Of a stretch of 64,000 bases of DNA, positions 27,413-36,467 are shown one piece after another. The stretch is from Algimonas ampicilliniresistens. GTDB lineage: Bacteria > Pseudomonadota > Alphaproteobacteria > Caulobacterales > Maricaulaceae. Each line of letters begins with the position of its first letter. Positions within the stretch are counted from its first letter, which is position 1. The notes beneath the pieces were generated by a model. That model searched no databases. It was not told the origin of the DNA and saw only the letters and a list, made by a program, of their open reading frames with translations. Both the position numbers and the translations under genes were made by a program. The stretch covers positions 310,001 to 374,000 of the forward strand of contig NZ_BSNK01000001.1 in assembly GCF_030159955.1 (NCBI RefSeq), read 5' to 3'.

Positions 27413-30316
27413 ATGATCATGTCTCATACCCGTCTAAGATTGATGGCCACGACCGCGATAGCTCTAATGATCACGGCCTGCACAACTTCGGCTCAAGACC
27501 AAGCATACGACGCGACCAATGCCACTATTCAGGCGCAAGCTGTCTCGGTTGATCTGCCTGAACTAGCCCCTGATCCAGCTCTGGTAACCGGGACATTGGA
27601 GAATGGTATTCGCTATGCGATTCTGCCCAACAAAACGCCACCCGGACGCGCCGCATTGCGGGTTCGTTTTGACACGGGCTCATTTAACGAGGTCCCGGGA
27701 ACAGGGGGGCTGGCTCACTATCTGGAACATATGGCATTCAACGGCTCTAAGAATGTTCCCGAAGGCGAGATGATTCAAATTCTGGAACGGCTTGGGCTAA
27801 GCTTCGGCGCGGATACGAACGCGTCGACTGGGGTCGACCGAACGATTTACAAACTTAATTTGCCCAACACCGACGATGAGGTTCTCGACGCGGCTTTCAT
27901 GTTGATGCGGGAAACCGCGGAGAACCTAACGCTAGACGAAGATGCCATCGACCGGGAATTGGGAATTATCCTATCCGAGAAGCGAACCCGGGACACGTCG
28001 ATCTACCGCGCATGGGAAGCCTATATGGGGTTACTCGCAAATGGTAGCGATGCGATGTCTCGTCTGCCGATCGGCACGGAAGAGACGCTGCGCGCGATCC
28101 AGTCTGATGATTTCCGCGCTTACTATAATGCCCATTATCATCCGGAGAAGACGGTTGTCGCGTTTGTTGGCGATGCCGATCCAAAGGTAATCGAGGCTCG
28201 TATCCGAGAGACGTTCGGTGAGTGGACCGGTGAAGGTGATGCTGGGGATACACTGATCCCAACTTCAGCGACACCAGAGGCGAGCCGAGTTGTAGTCTAT
28301 GAGGAAGACGGGTTACCAACGCAGGTCCGTCTTGTTTCAACTCAGCCCTATGTGAAGCACGAGGATACGCCAGAATGGCGTCGGGAACGGACATTACGAA
28401 GCCTTGCCTACGGTATGATGTCTTATAGGATGCGCGCTTTGGCGGAACAGGTGGACCGGCCTTTTGTTAATGCCAGTATGGGGCGCCACTCGACGTTTGA
28501 CTTGACCGAAGGCCCAGTTTTCTCGGCCTATACGCAACCCGAAAACTGGGATCGCGCGCTTCGCGGTCTCGACACAGAGTTGCGCCGCGCTTTGCAATAT
28601 GGGTTTAGCCAGTCCGAATTGGATGCTCAGCTGGCCCGTCTCGATGCGTCTGTAAAAGCGAGAGCGGAAGGTGCCGATACGCGGGCGACTACGTCCAGAA
28701 CGGGTGGCTTAACGGGTGCGCTAATGTCGACCTTCGACAATGACCGGGTCTTTACCCACCCATCTCAGGACCTTGCCCGCTTTGAAGCTATGCGCGAGAC
28801 GCTGACTTTGGATGCTGTGAATACAAAGTTGCGAAGTGAATGGGGCGATATTGAAGATTTGTCCGTCTTTATTCAAACATCGGATGCGCCCGAGACACCA
28901 GAAGCGGCTGTCCGCTCCGTCCTGTTGGACAGTCGTTCTACGCCTGTATCAAAACCCGATATGTCGGAAGACAAACCCTTTGCTTACGAGGATTTTGGAA
29001 CGCCTGGGAAAGTCGTTTCTGATCGTGTCGTCGAAGATGTCGACGCACGGTTGATCGACTTTGAAAACAATGTCCGTCTGACCATCAAGACAACTAAATT
29101 TCAGGACGATCGTGTTCTGCTCAAAGTCACCTTTGGCGATGGTATGCTGTCTGCCCCTGTCCGCAATGAGGGGATGCGGCGCATGGCGCTTGGTGTGATC
29201 CAAAGTAGTGGACTTGAAGAACATGAACCCGATGAGTTGCGGCGGATACTCGCGGGACGCCTCGTGGCTTCAAATGCATTCACGGCTCGGGCTGCTGACG
29301 ATAAGTTCTCCTTCACAACGCTGACAGTGCCAGATGATATGCTGTTGCAGTTTCAGATTTATGCGGCCCAGCTCAGCGCTCAAGCGTTCAGAGAACGCGC
29401 GCGTCTGAACTATATAGACAAGTTGAAAGCTTGGTATCCGCGTCACGATGCGACCATGGATGGGGTCTATTCCAAACATGTTCTGCGCCGAGTTTACGGT
29501 GGAGATAAGCGCTTTGGTTTTGAGAATGAAGATCAGTTCTATGCGACAGAGTTGACCAAACTCGAAGCGTGGCTGCGCCCACAGTTTGAACAAGGTCCGG
29601 TCGAAGTCACGGTCATTGGAGATATTGATCCTGAGGTGGTTATCGAAGCCGTTGCGCAAACTCTGGGCGCGCTACCAACTCGAAGCTCGCTGGATAGTCC
29701 GGATAGCCCGTCAGTCGCGGCCATGCGCCAAGTGAGCTTTGGAGCGCAGGGCGATGGTCCGACGATCTTCCGGCACAAAGGCGATGATAATCAAGCCCAG
29801 TTGCGCATTTATTGGCCCGCAAATGACGGCAAGGACCCGCTTTATGCGCGTCAGCTTTCTGTACTGAGAGCCGTGCTACGAAATCGGCTGGTTAAGGATA
29901 TTCGAGAAGGCGAAGCGACGACTTATTCCCCGGGGGCCGGCAGTCACGCCAGCACGACTTTTGACGGTTTCGGATATGTTTTGGCTGTGCTGACGCTCAA
30001 GCCGGAAGATGTTGACGCTATGGCTGACAAGGTTCGTGACATTGCGAACGACCTGGCCTCGGGAAATATCGACCAGGATGAATTCGACCGGGCGCTTAAA
30101 CCTATCGTTGAACGACTGGATAGTACCGAGAAAACGAATGGCTATTGGTTAAATGTACTGGACGATGCGCAAAGTGATGGCCTTGGCCTGACGTCGCACC
30201 GAAGCCGTGCAAGCGACTACGACGCGATGCGTGTTGAAGACATTCAGAGTCTTGCTGCAACTGTGTTCGATGCAGAGCGCGCTTTAGATATCCGAATTTT
30301 ACCGACGGAAGAATAA
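27413..30316 (+). CDS. M16 (pitrilysin/PqqL/FusC-type) zinc protease lipoprotein
   Basis: A 967-residue two-half M16 metalloprotease with lipobox ITAC (Cys23), so it is membrane-anchored and faces the periplasm. The inverted zinc motif HYLEH (His102, Glu105, His106) is intact, with the third ligand expected in AEN about 76 residues later. The C-terminal half lacks the motif, as usual. Length and architecture match PqqL (E. coli) and FusC (Pectobacterium), which cleave proteins brought in by a neighbouring TBDR; FusC acts on ferredoxin. It directly follows the receptor-sigma-FecR set, so it probably digests the imported ligand. Confidence 0.9.
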   Translation: MIMSHTRLRLMATTAIALMITACTTSAQDQAYDATNATIQAQAVSVDLPELAPDPALVTGTLENGIRYAILPNKTPPGRAALRVRFDTGSFNEVPGTGGLAHYLEHMAFNGSKNVPEGEMIQILERLGLSFGADTNASTGVDRTIYKLNLPNTDDEVLDAAFMLMRETAENLTLDEDAIDRELGIILSEKRTRDTSIYRAWEAYMGLLANGSDAMSRLPIGTEETLRAIQSDDFRAYYNAHYHPEKTVVAFVGDADPKVIEARIRETFGEWTGEGDAGDTLIPTSATPEASRVVVYEEDGLPTQVRLVSTQPYVKHEDTPEWRRERTLRSLAYGMMSYRMRALAEQVDRPFVNASMGRHSTFDLTEGPVFSAYTQPENWDRALRGLDTELRRALQYGFSQSELDAQLARLDASVKARAEGADTRATTSRTGGLTGALMSTFDNDRVFTHPSQDLARFEAMRETLTLDAVNTKLRSEWGDIEDLSVFIQTSDAPETPEAAVRSVLLDSRSTPVSKPDMSEDKPFAYEDFGTPGKVVSDRVVEDVDARLIDFENNVRLTIKTTKFQDDRVLLKVTFGDGMLSAPVRNEGMRRMALGVIQSSGLEEHEPDELRRILAGRLVASNAFTARAADDKFSFTTLTVPDDMLLQFQIYAAQLSAQAFRERARLNYIDKLKAWYPRHDATMDGVYSKHVLRRVYGGDKRFGFENEDQFYATELTKLEAWLRPQFEQGPVEVTVIGDIDPEVVIEAVAQTLGALPTRSSLDSPDSPSVAAMRQVSFGAQGDGPTIFRHKGDDNQAQLRIYWPANDGKDPLYARQLSVLRAVLRNRLVKDIREGEATTYSPGAGSHASTTFDGFGYVLAVLTLKPEDVDAMADKVRDIANDLASGNIDQDEFDRALKPIVERLDSTEKTNGYWLNVLDDAQSDGLGLTSHRSRASDYDAMRVEDIQSLAATVFDAERALDIRILPTEE

Positions 30317-30435
30317 GGCGGCCGAAAACTGGCCATAAACTTGCCGTTTCGTCAGGTGATTTTGAAACGCCAAGTTGCTACGCATTTAATCGAAGAATAA
30401 TGGTAATATTTTGTTGAAGGGGCTGGGGTCACGCG

Positions 30436-30525
30436 ATGCGCAGCCAGTTTAATATCGGTGGAAAGTCTGGCGATCTAAATCGATCTGGATCGCTTGATTT
30501 GCCGCGCATCGGCTGGTCGATATGA
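30436..30525 (+). CDS. Small ORF (29 aa) coupled to the ABC permease
   Basis: ATG at 30436 opens a 29-codon frame starting MRSQFNIGGKSG and ending LPRIGWSI. Its TGA overlaps the ATG of the ABC permease (ATATGA). It is hydrophilic, Gly/Ser-rich and has no Cys or membrane segment. A GGGG-type ribosome-binding site lies about 6 nt upstream. It could be a leader peptide that sets permease translation, an exported peptide, or chance. The overlap is the main argument for it. Confidence 0.35.
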   Translation: MRSQFNIGGKSGDLNRSGSLDLPRIGWSI

Positions 30526-31694
30526 AATCGCTGGCGCGATCCAATGTCGGCTTTCACTGGCGTTTGTTCCTGTCGGCTGTGTCAGTGCTCGCCCTTTCAG
30601 GTTGCCTGATTTATGTGGCCGTTGGGATTTCGGCAGCGAATATCCGGAGCTTCTCGACATATCAGCGGAGCTTAGACGTCGACCTATATATTCGTTCTAC
30701 TGGACGCGACAGCGTTTCTCTCCAAAAGTTGCTGACGGAAGTCGACCTTTACGAAGATATTATACGTGCGGAGCCCTATTTAGGTCGTACTCGCCCACAG
30801 CAAGTGAGACTAGATGATGAAGTTAAACAACTATCGATCGCCGAAATTGAACTCGGTGAAGACGTCATTTTGGTTCCGAGGTTTATTTCCTCAGAGGCTA
30901 AGGAAGCACTTTCAGTGCCGGGGACAATTATTGTCTCTTCGACATTGAAGGAAAAAAATGACTTTAAAATGGGCGATGTTCTCTGGAATTCTGATGATAG
31001 TTTCGGGCTTGAGATTATTGGATTTTTTGATGCTGCGGTTAATCGAGGTTTTATAGGGGCTCGAACAGGATACGGATTTGTGAGTCCCGAAACCGGGCGC
31101 TTGTTTTCCCCTTCAACGCCTCGAGCTATTCATTTTGGGGGCGGTGTGTCTCGGAATTTCAGCCGTATAAGCATGGTCGGAGTTCGAATTCCGCCTGACA
31201 CCTCTCCGGAGATCGCGAAGCAGCGGCTCAATCAACAATTTAAGGGAGCCTCGCTCGAGGCCATCACACCACAGGAGATGGGTCGACGAACGTCTTTGGA
31301 TGCGATCCTTGAGAGCAAGCAGTTTCAGGGCTTCCTTGTGGTTGGTGTGTTTGCTGTTTTGATCCCTCTTTTCATTATTGTTCAGACCCTCCGGTCAGCA
31401 ATCCTGACCCAGTCTCAGCAGTTCGCGACGATGCGGGCGCTTGGTATTCCGTCGCGTCATCTTGTCAGCACAGCAATGGAGCAGGCCTTTTGGGTCGGGA
31501 CACTTGGCATTGGCGTCTCCTATTGCGTCATGTTGGGTGTGAAGGCGGGTTTATTGGGTCGAGGTATCGACATGTATGTTACTTCTACAGTGGTTTGGTA
31601 TGTCAGCGCCGCCATCCTTCTTGCTGCCCTTATTGCAGGGGTCATATCCCTTACCGCGATCTTCAAGATGAAGCCGCAGGACTTACTGCGATGA
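30522..31694 (+). CDS. ABC transporter permease, DevC/FtsX type
   Basis: A 390-residue permease. One N-terminal membrane segment (~18-38) is followed by a large periplasmic domain (~40-265) and three C-terminal segments (~270-385) ending TAIFKMKPQDLLR, the DevC/MacB-type FtsX topology. The short length and the separate ATPase match DevC rather than fused MacB. Such pumps push substrates from the periplasm or membrane through an adaptor and a TolC-like channel. Its stop overlaps the ATPase start (ATGA). It lies about 200 bp after the M16 protease gene, on the same strand. Confidence 0.88.
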   Translation: MKSLARSNVGFHWRLFLSAVSVLALSGCLIYVAVGISAANIRSFSTYQRSLDVDLYIRSTGRDSVSLQKLLTEVDLYEDIIRAEPYLGRTRPQQVRLDDEVKQLSIAEIELGEDVILVPRFISSEAKEALSVPGTIIVSSTLKEKNDFKMGDVLWNSDDSFGLEIIGFFDAAVNRGFIGARTGYGFVSPETGRLFSPSTPRAIHFGGGVSRNFSRISMVGVRIPPDTSPEIAKQRLNQQFKGASLEAITPQEMGRRTSLDAILESKQFQGFLVVGVFAVLIPLFIIVQTLRSAILTQSQQFATMRALGIPSRHLVSTAMEQAFWVGTLGIGVSYCVMLGVKAGLLGRGIDMYVTSTVVWYVSAAILLAALIAGVISLTAIFKMKPQDLLR

Positions 31695-32431
31695 CGAGTT
31701 TGGCTAAGCAATCCCCCACAACGGTTGCGGCGATCCAGACTTGCGGGCTCGGCAAAGTTTTTGGCGAAGGGCGGCAACGCGTAATCGCACTGGATGATGT
31801 TTCGATTGAATTATGCAGTGGTCAAATGACGCTGCTTATGGGGCCGTCGGGCTCTGGAAAGTCATCAATGATCGCCGCTCTTGGCGGGCTCCAAGCCCCT
31901 GATACTGGACAAGTTATCGCGTTAGGTGAAGACCTTTGGTCACGCTCTAGCCGCAAGATCACACGTTTTCGTCGTGATCATTGCGGGTTTGTATTTCAGA
32001 GTGGGGGGCTGTTCCCCGCACTCGGCGCACGTGATCAGATCGCTCTACCGCTGACCTTTCTGGGCTGGTCCGCTGCAGAGGCAAAGCGTGCCGCGTGTGA
32101 GGCACTTGATTGGGTTGGGCTAGCTGACCGACAAGATTCGCGTCCGAGCGAAATGTCAGGGGGGCAGAACCAACGCATCGCCATTGCGCGCATGTTGGCA
32201 AAAAAACCGACATTAATATTCTGCGACGAACCGACGTCAGCGCTGGATGGCAAGAACGGTGCGAACATTGCCGAACTGCTCAAGCAGGCGGCTGCTCGAC
32301 ATAATGCCATGATCCTGTGCGTCACCCATGACGAGCGGCTCGTGCCCCATGCTGATCGGATCCTTCATATTGAGGATGGCCGGATCACAAGTGATAGCGA
32401 AGAGGATAAACCCTATGCGGCTAATCGGTAG
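31691..32431 (+). CDS. ABC transporter ATPase, DevA/LolD type
   Basis: A 246-residue ATPase with Walker A GPSGSGKSS (51-59), signature SGGQNQRIAIARML, Walker B LIFCDEPTSALDG and the switch His in CVTHDE. It belongs to the LolD/MacB/DevA class that works with FtsX-fold permeases. The ATG overlaps the permease stop. A longer in-frame start inside the permease gene is rejected because it adds unrelated sequence. It powers the exporter formed with the permease, the adaptor and the outer-membrane factor downstream. Confidence 0.93.
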   Translation: MTSLAKQSPTTVAAIQTCGLGKVFGEGRQRVIALDDVSIELCSGQMTLLMGPSGSGKSSMIAALGGLQAPDTGQVIALGEDLWSRSSRKITRFRRDHCGFVFQSGGLFPALGARDQIALPLTFLGWSAAEAKRAACEALDWVGLADRQDSRPSEMSGGQNQRIAIARMLAKKPTLIFCDEPTSALDGKNGANIAELLKQAAARHNAMILCVTHDERLVPHADRILHIEDGRITSDSEEDKPYAANR

Positions 32432-33353
32432 ACTTCTGACAAACTTGTGGGTCTGGCTTTTAATTATTGTCGTTACGGCGCTCGCAGCGACCTCGTATTT
32501 GAAACGGACGGCAGATCAAGAAGAGAGTGTGACTCTCGCGCCGACTTTGGCGCCTTCATCGCCCTACGCTTTATCTCAGAGTGCGGTGGTCGAGATCGAA
32601 GGTGGGATCGTGCTCGTCTCCGCCAACCGAACTGGGACGATCAAGGAAGTCCTCGTGGCTGAGGGCGATGAGGTCAAACAGGGACAGCTGTTGGCTCTGC
32701 AAGAGGACCGGGATGACCGCATTGCGGTCAGGCTCGCTGAGATCGCCGTCGAAAACGAGACTCTTAAGCAAGAACGAAGCGTGCTGGATCTCGACATCGC
32801 ACGTCGCAATGTTGAACGCGCCGTCATCCAGCGCGAACAGGACGCAATTTCGCAGCAACAACTTGAGACGCAGCAGGATAATCTGACCAAGACAGAACTG
32901 GCGATGGAGACCAATCGAAATTCGATGGAGCGGGTTCAGACCCAGCTTGAAACGGCCCGGTTCAATCTTGCACAACGCCGCGTCATATCTCCGGTTGATG
33001 GCCGGATATTGACCGCAGCTGTCACAGCTGGAGCTGGCGTCTCGGCGGAAAACATCTCGACGGCTTTTTCGATTATTCCTGATGCGCCCAAACGCCTTCG
33101 CGCGAAGGTGCGAGAAGACGATATCGACTCGATCTATCTCGGACAGAAAGTTGATTTCGCGGCCAATAATCGCAGCGCGGATCGCCGCCGCGGTGTAGTT
33201 ACTCAGATTGGCTCAGTCTTCTCGGTGGCAGAAACGGGTGGGCGAAGCCAAACCAATACGGTCGATGTTGTGATTGAGACGGAGGATGTTCCTTTCCGTC
33301 TCGGCAAGACGGTCTTAGTGCAATTTCTCAAACCAGACGTTCCCGATGCCTAG
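32415..33353 (+). CDS. HlyD/DevB-type periplasmic adaptor
   Basis: A 312-residue membrane-fusion protein. It has an N-terminal membrane anchor (~9-28), a lipoyl half-motif (IKEVLVAEGDEVKQGQLLAL), a long coiled-coil hairpin rich in Glu/Gln/Arg (~105-195), a second lipoyl half (ISPVDGRILTAAVTAGAGVSA) and a beta-barrel. It should link the ABC permease to the outer-membrane factor. AGAGGAT precedes the ATG at 32415, which lies 17 bp inside the ATPase gene. Confidence 0.9.
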   Translation: MRLIGRLLTNLWVWLLIIVVTALAATSYLKRTADQEESVTLAPTLAPSSPYALSQSAVVEIEGGIVLVSANRTGTIKEVLVAEGDEVKQGQLLALQEDRDDRIAVRLAEIAVENETLKQERSVLDLDIARRNVERAVIQREQDAISQQQLETQQDNLTKTELAMETNRNSMERVQTQLETARFNLAQRRVISPVDGRILTAAVTAGAGVSAENISTAFSIIPDAPKRLRAKVREDDIDSIYLGQKVDFAANNRSADRRRGVVTQIGSVFSVAETGGRSQTNTVDVVIETEDVPFRLGKTVLVQFLKPDVPDA

Positions 33354-34806
33354 ACATTTATTCAATAGTCTCGTGGCTGTAGTGCTGCTGTCCGGCTGTG
33401 CTCATAACTCTTTGCTGCAAGGAAGTTCTAGGATTGGGGCGGATGTTGCGGCTGCCAAGCTCACTCAGTTGACGCCACCAGAATGGCAATCTGAAACGCC
33501 TGACATACTGCCAAACACCCCCACTTGGCAGGCCCTTGATGACCCGATCTTACAAGATATGATCGCGCAAGGACTGAGTGGTAATCTGTCGATTGAGGCG
33601 TCCTTACTGCGGCTAGAATCTGCGCTGATTGGGCTGGAACAGTCAGAGACCGCCTTGAGCCCTCGTTTTTCACTAGGACGCGGCAGTGCGAGTGTTACCC
33701 AGTCTCGAAATGGGGGTCCGTTTGACAGCTATTCTTTCGGGGGCTCTGCCCAGTACCAAGTGGATATCTGGGGGCGTATTAAAAATAATGTGACGCAATC
33801 CGCCTTATCTGTCGAACAGCAGAAAATCCAAAATGAGGTTTTACGCATTTCGACGGCGCAGGCGATCGCGAACATTTATATCGACCTTCGCGTTCGTGAT
33901 GAAGTCATCCGCTTGCAAGAGCAACAAATCGAAATTCAACGCGAACAGCTGCGCTTATCAGAGGTCAGGCTTGAGGCTGGGGCAATCACGCGGCTCAGTG
34001 TGGATCAGATCCGCGTTAGCATTCAGCGCCTTCTCGGTACGCTTGAAGCCTCGCGCGTTCGGCGAGACGACCTTGAGCGTCGATTGGCTCTGCTACTCGG
34101 ATTGCCGCCTCATGAATTTTCTCTTGAACCACGGTCATTCCAGACATTCGATCTACCTCGGCTAATGCCAGACGCCCCGGCTAATGTGCTGATTGGGAGG
34201 CCGGATATTCGCGCAGCCGAGTGTAACGTCGTGCGCGCTGGTCTTTCGTTGGATAATGCGCGTAAAGCCTGGCTACCGACATTAGGACTTTCCGGCTCTG
34301 CAACGCAGTCGTCGACATCGTTATTTGATCTGTTGACCACGGACGGAATCAGCGCGTCTATCGGAGCGGCCATGTCCGTTTTGCTTTTCGATAATGGTGA
34401 CCGTGATCGGAACATTGCTCAAGTTGAAATAGCCGAACGTCAGACACTCATAAGCTATCAACAAACTGTGCTGGCGGCGCTAGAAGACGTGGAGCAGATC
34501 TTGACGCGTCAGTCGCAAAATATGCGACAGATTGAGATACAGCGCCTGCAGGAAGAAGCCCAACAACGCGTTACGCGTATTACGCAGGCTCAGTATGATA
34601 CTGGCGCCGCCAGTGCGTTCGACCTGATCCGCGAGCAAAGTAATGGTTTGAATTCCCGGCAAAGTCGCGTCCTAGATTGGTCGGAGGGCGTAAAAGTCTA
34701 TATTTCCGCTCTCGGTGCCTTGGCGGTTGACCCGTTGCCAAGTGCTGACGCCTCAACCTCGATGCTCAATGGCATGATTTGCAAAAATTCGGCTGATAGT
34801 GAGTAG
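33346..34806 (+). CDS. NodT/TolC-type outer-membrane factor lipoprotein (first exporter)
   Basis: A 486-residue outer-membrane efflux lipoprotein with lipobox LSGC (Cys17). It has the two OEP repeats of the family: the TLGLSGSATQSS beta strands and paired alpha-helical barrels. The block IGRPDIRAAECNVVRAGLSLDNARKAWLP is the typical NodT signature. It overlaps the adaptor gene by 8 bp and so completes a self-contained tripartite exporter. It is a paralogue of the factor encoded at 38412-39803. Confidence 0.92.
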   Translation: MPRHLFNSLVAVVLLSGCAHNSLLQGSSRIGADVAAAKLTQLTPPEWQSETPDILPNTPTWQALDDPILQDMIAQGLSGNLSIEASLLRLESALIGLEQSETALSPRFSLGRGSASVTQSRNGGPFDSYSFGGSAQYQVDIWGRIKNNVTQSALSVEQQKIQNEVLRISTAQAIANIYIDLRVRDEVIRLQEQQIEIQREQLRLSEVRLEAGAITRLSVDQIRVSIQRLLGTLEASRVRRDDLERRLALLLGLPPHEFSLEPRSFQTFDLPRLMPDAPANVLIGRPDIRAAECNVVRAGLSLDNARKAWLPTLGLSGSATQSSTSLFDLLTTDGISASIGAAMSVLLFDNGDRDRNIAQVEIAERQTLISYQQTVLAALEDVEQILTRQSQNMRQIEIQRLQEEAQQRVTRITQAQYDTGAASAFDLIREQSNGLNSRQSRVLDWSEGVKVYISALGALAVDPLPSADASTSMLNGMICKNSADSE

Positions 34807-34960
34807 ATGAGAGAATTTGTTCTCGAGGCTGTTTGTGCCGAAGGCAGCAAGATTAAATCTTTTCAAGATTACGAGCCGTATCTTCACTAACGACCGGTGC
34901 TGTGACAACATAACAGACATTATGAGTTTCGGTGTCAGGCCGATGGGGGAGAATTTCGGC

Positions 34961-36457
34961 ATGAAGCATCGACTATTGATGGCGACTGTTTGCGCAGTTG
35001 TATTGGTTGGAGCATGTGCAGACTCTAGCGAGACTGAAGCTCAGATGGAACTGGCCTCAGTCCCTGCGATGCCGGGTCAGATCACGCGGGTGATTGGTGC
35101 AACCGGAAAGATTGTTCCGCGTGACGAAGTTATGGTGGGCTCCGAAGTGTCGGGTCGGTTACTCGACGTGCGCGTTGATTATAATTCGCGGGTCACGGCG
35201 GGGCAGGTGCTGGCTATCATTGACCCGACTAATTTTCGTAACCGTGTCGAACAGCTCGAAGGCCGTATCCGTTCGTCCATTGCAGATATCGATGTTCAGA
35301 AAGCCCGTATTCGTTCTGCAGAAGTGACATTGGCGCAAGCCCAACAAAATGAGACACGCCGCCGAGGCCTGTTCTCACAGCAAGCCGTCTCAGAGGCACA
35401 AATGGAAGCCGCTGAACGTGATGTCGGAGTGGCGCAAGCCAATCTTGATCTCGCCGTCGCGCAACTGGAAAGTCAGCGCGCTTCTCTCGCACAAGTTCGC
35501 GCCGAAATGGATACGGCTAAAGAAAACCTGGCCCGATCTATTATTACGAGCCCGATCGACGGGGTTATCATCGACCGCAAGATCGACCCGGGCCAGACCG
35601 TTCAAGCTAGTTTTAATGCGCCTGAACTTTTCACGATCGCGGCCGACCTATCCGAAATTCAAGTCGAAGCGAGGATCGTCGAATCTGATGTGGCCGGGCT
35701 TAATCCGGGTGACAAAGCGAAATTCACGGTCGATGCCTATCCTGACCGGACGATTGAAGGTGAAGTCGAGCTGTTGCGTTTGAAATCAGTCGAGGCAAAC
35801 AATATCGTCTCCTACGTTGCCGTTGTAAAAGCGGACAATCCCGACGGTGTGCTGATGCCTGGCATGACAGCCAATCTCGAAATCACGACAGAAGTCCGCG
35901 CGGGTGTGTCACGACTTCCGGTTATGGCAGAACGGTTCCGTCCGTCGCCAGATCAGGTCGCGCAATTCCAAGCTGAGAGCGCAGAGACTGAACCTGTTAC
36001 TTTGCTTGATCCGACCTATGCGCGCTTTCGGGCCATTGGCATTGATGAGCCGCGCATTGCTGAATTTGCAGACCGGGTCAGTCCGGTCACGCAAGGTGTG
36101 CGCGACATTATCAATGATCCAACCAAAAGCTTCATGCATACGCCGATGCGTATTCAACTCGGCGAGATTGTTGAAAACCAGGTTCGTCAGTTCCTCTCGC
36201 CGGAAGAGCAATCGCGTTACACGGCACAGGTGACACTAGAACGGACCATCCGTCCCGTTGATGTCTGGGTTGCCACGGCTGACGGCAAGATGGTCAAACG
36301 GACGCTAAAGCTCGGCCTGTCCGATGGTGCCTTTGTCGAAGTTGTTGATGGTCTGAAAGAAGGCGAGCAAGTAGTGACGGGTGTCCGCGAGGCCGGTAGT
36401 GGGCAAACAGGTGGTCCAGGGGGCCGCGCGGGCGGGCGCCCAGGCTCGGCTCGCTAG
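34961..36457 (+). CDS. MacA-like periplasmic adaptor lipoprotein with inserted segment
   Basis: A 498-residue adaptor with lipobox VGAC (Cys19), lipoyl halves (VGSEVSGRLLDV, SPIDGVIIDRKIDPGQ), a coiled coil (~95-192) and a beta-barrel (~230-312). Between the barrel and the last membrane-proximal domain lies a ~105-residue, mostly helical insert (~325-430, including FLSPEEQSRYTAQV) that plain MacA lacks. It ends in a Gly/Arg-rich tail. The ATG at 34961 gives a clean signal; earlier in-frame ATGs add a charged tail. About 150 bp separate it from the previous outer-membrane factor, so it may have its own promoter. Confidence 0.88.
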   Translation: MKHRLLMATVCAVVLVGACADSSETEAQMELASVPAMPGQITRVIGATGKIVPRDEVMVGSEVSGRLLDVRVDYNSRVTAGQVLAIIDPTNFRNRVEQLEGRIRSSIADIDVQKARIRSAEVTLAQAQQNETRRRGLFSQQAVSEAQMEAAERDVGVAQANLDLAVAQLESQRASLAQVRAEMDTAKENLARSIITSPIDGVIIDRKIDPGQTVQASFNAPELFTIAADLSEIQVEARIVESDVAGLNPGDKAKFTVDAYPDRTIEGEVELLRLKSVEANNIVSYVAVVKADNPDGVLMPGMTANLEITTEVRAGVSRLPVMAERFRPSPDQVAQFQAESAETEPVTLLDPTYARFRAIGIDEPRIAEFADRVSPVTQGVRDIINDPTKSFMHTPMRIQLGEIVENQVRQFLSPEEQSRYTAQVTLERTIRPVDVWVATADGKMVKRTLKLGLSDGAFVEVVDGLKEGEQVVTGVREAGSGQTGGPGGRAGGRPGSAR

Positions 36458-36467
36458 GGCTTCGGCT

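Noticed and set aside
30374-30403. Possible sigma-70 promoter before the DevC-type permease (TTGCTA, then TAATGG)
   Set aside because: Both hexamers are weak matches and spacing is loose; left as an unassigned spacer.
30436-33353. Lasso-peptide or other RiPP cluster
   Set aside because: No cyclase, precursor with a recognisable core, YcaO or radical-SAM gene is present; only a small ORF beside an exporter.
34807-34890. 27-codon ORF directly after the first outer-membrane factor stop (TAGATG)
   Set aside because: It has no clear ribosome-binding site, no overlap with the next gene and a composition like the surrounding spacer. Chance is more likely.
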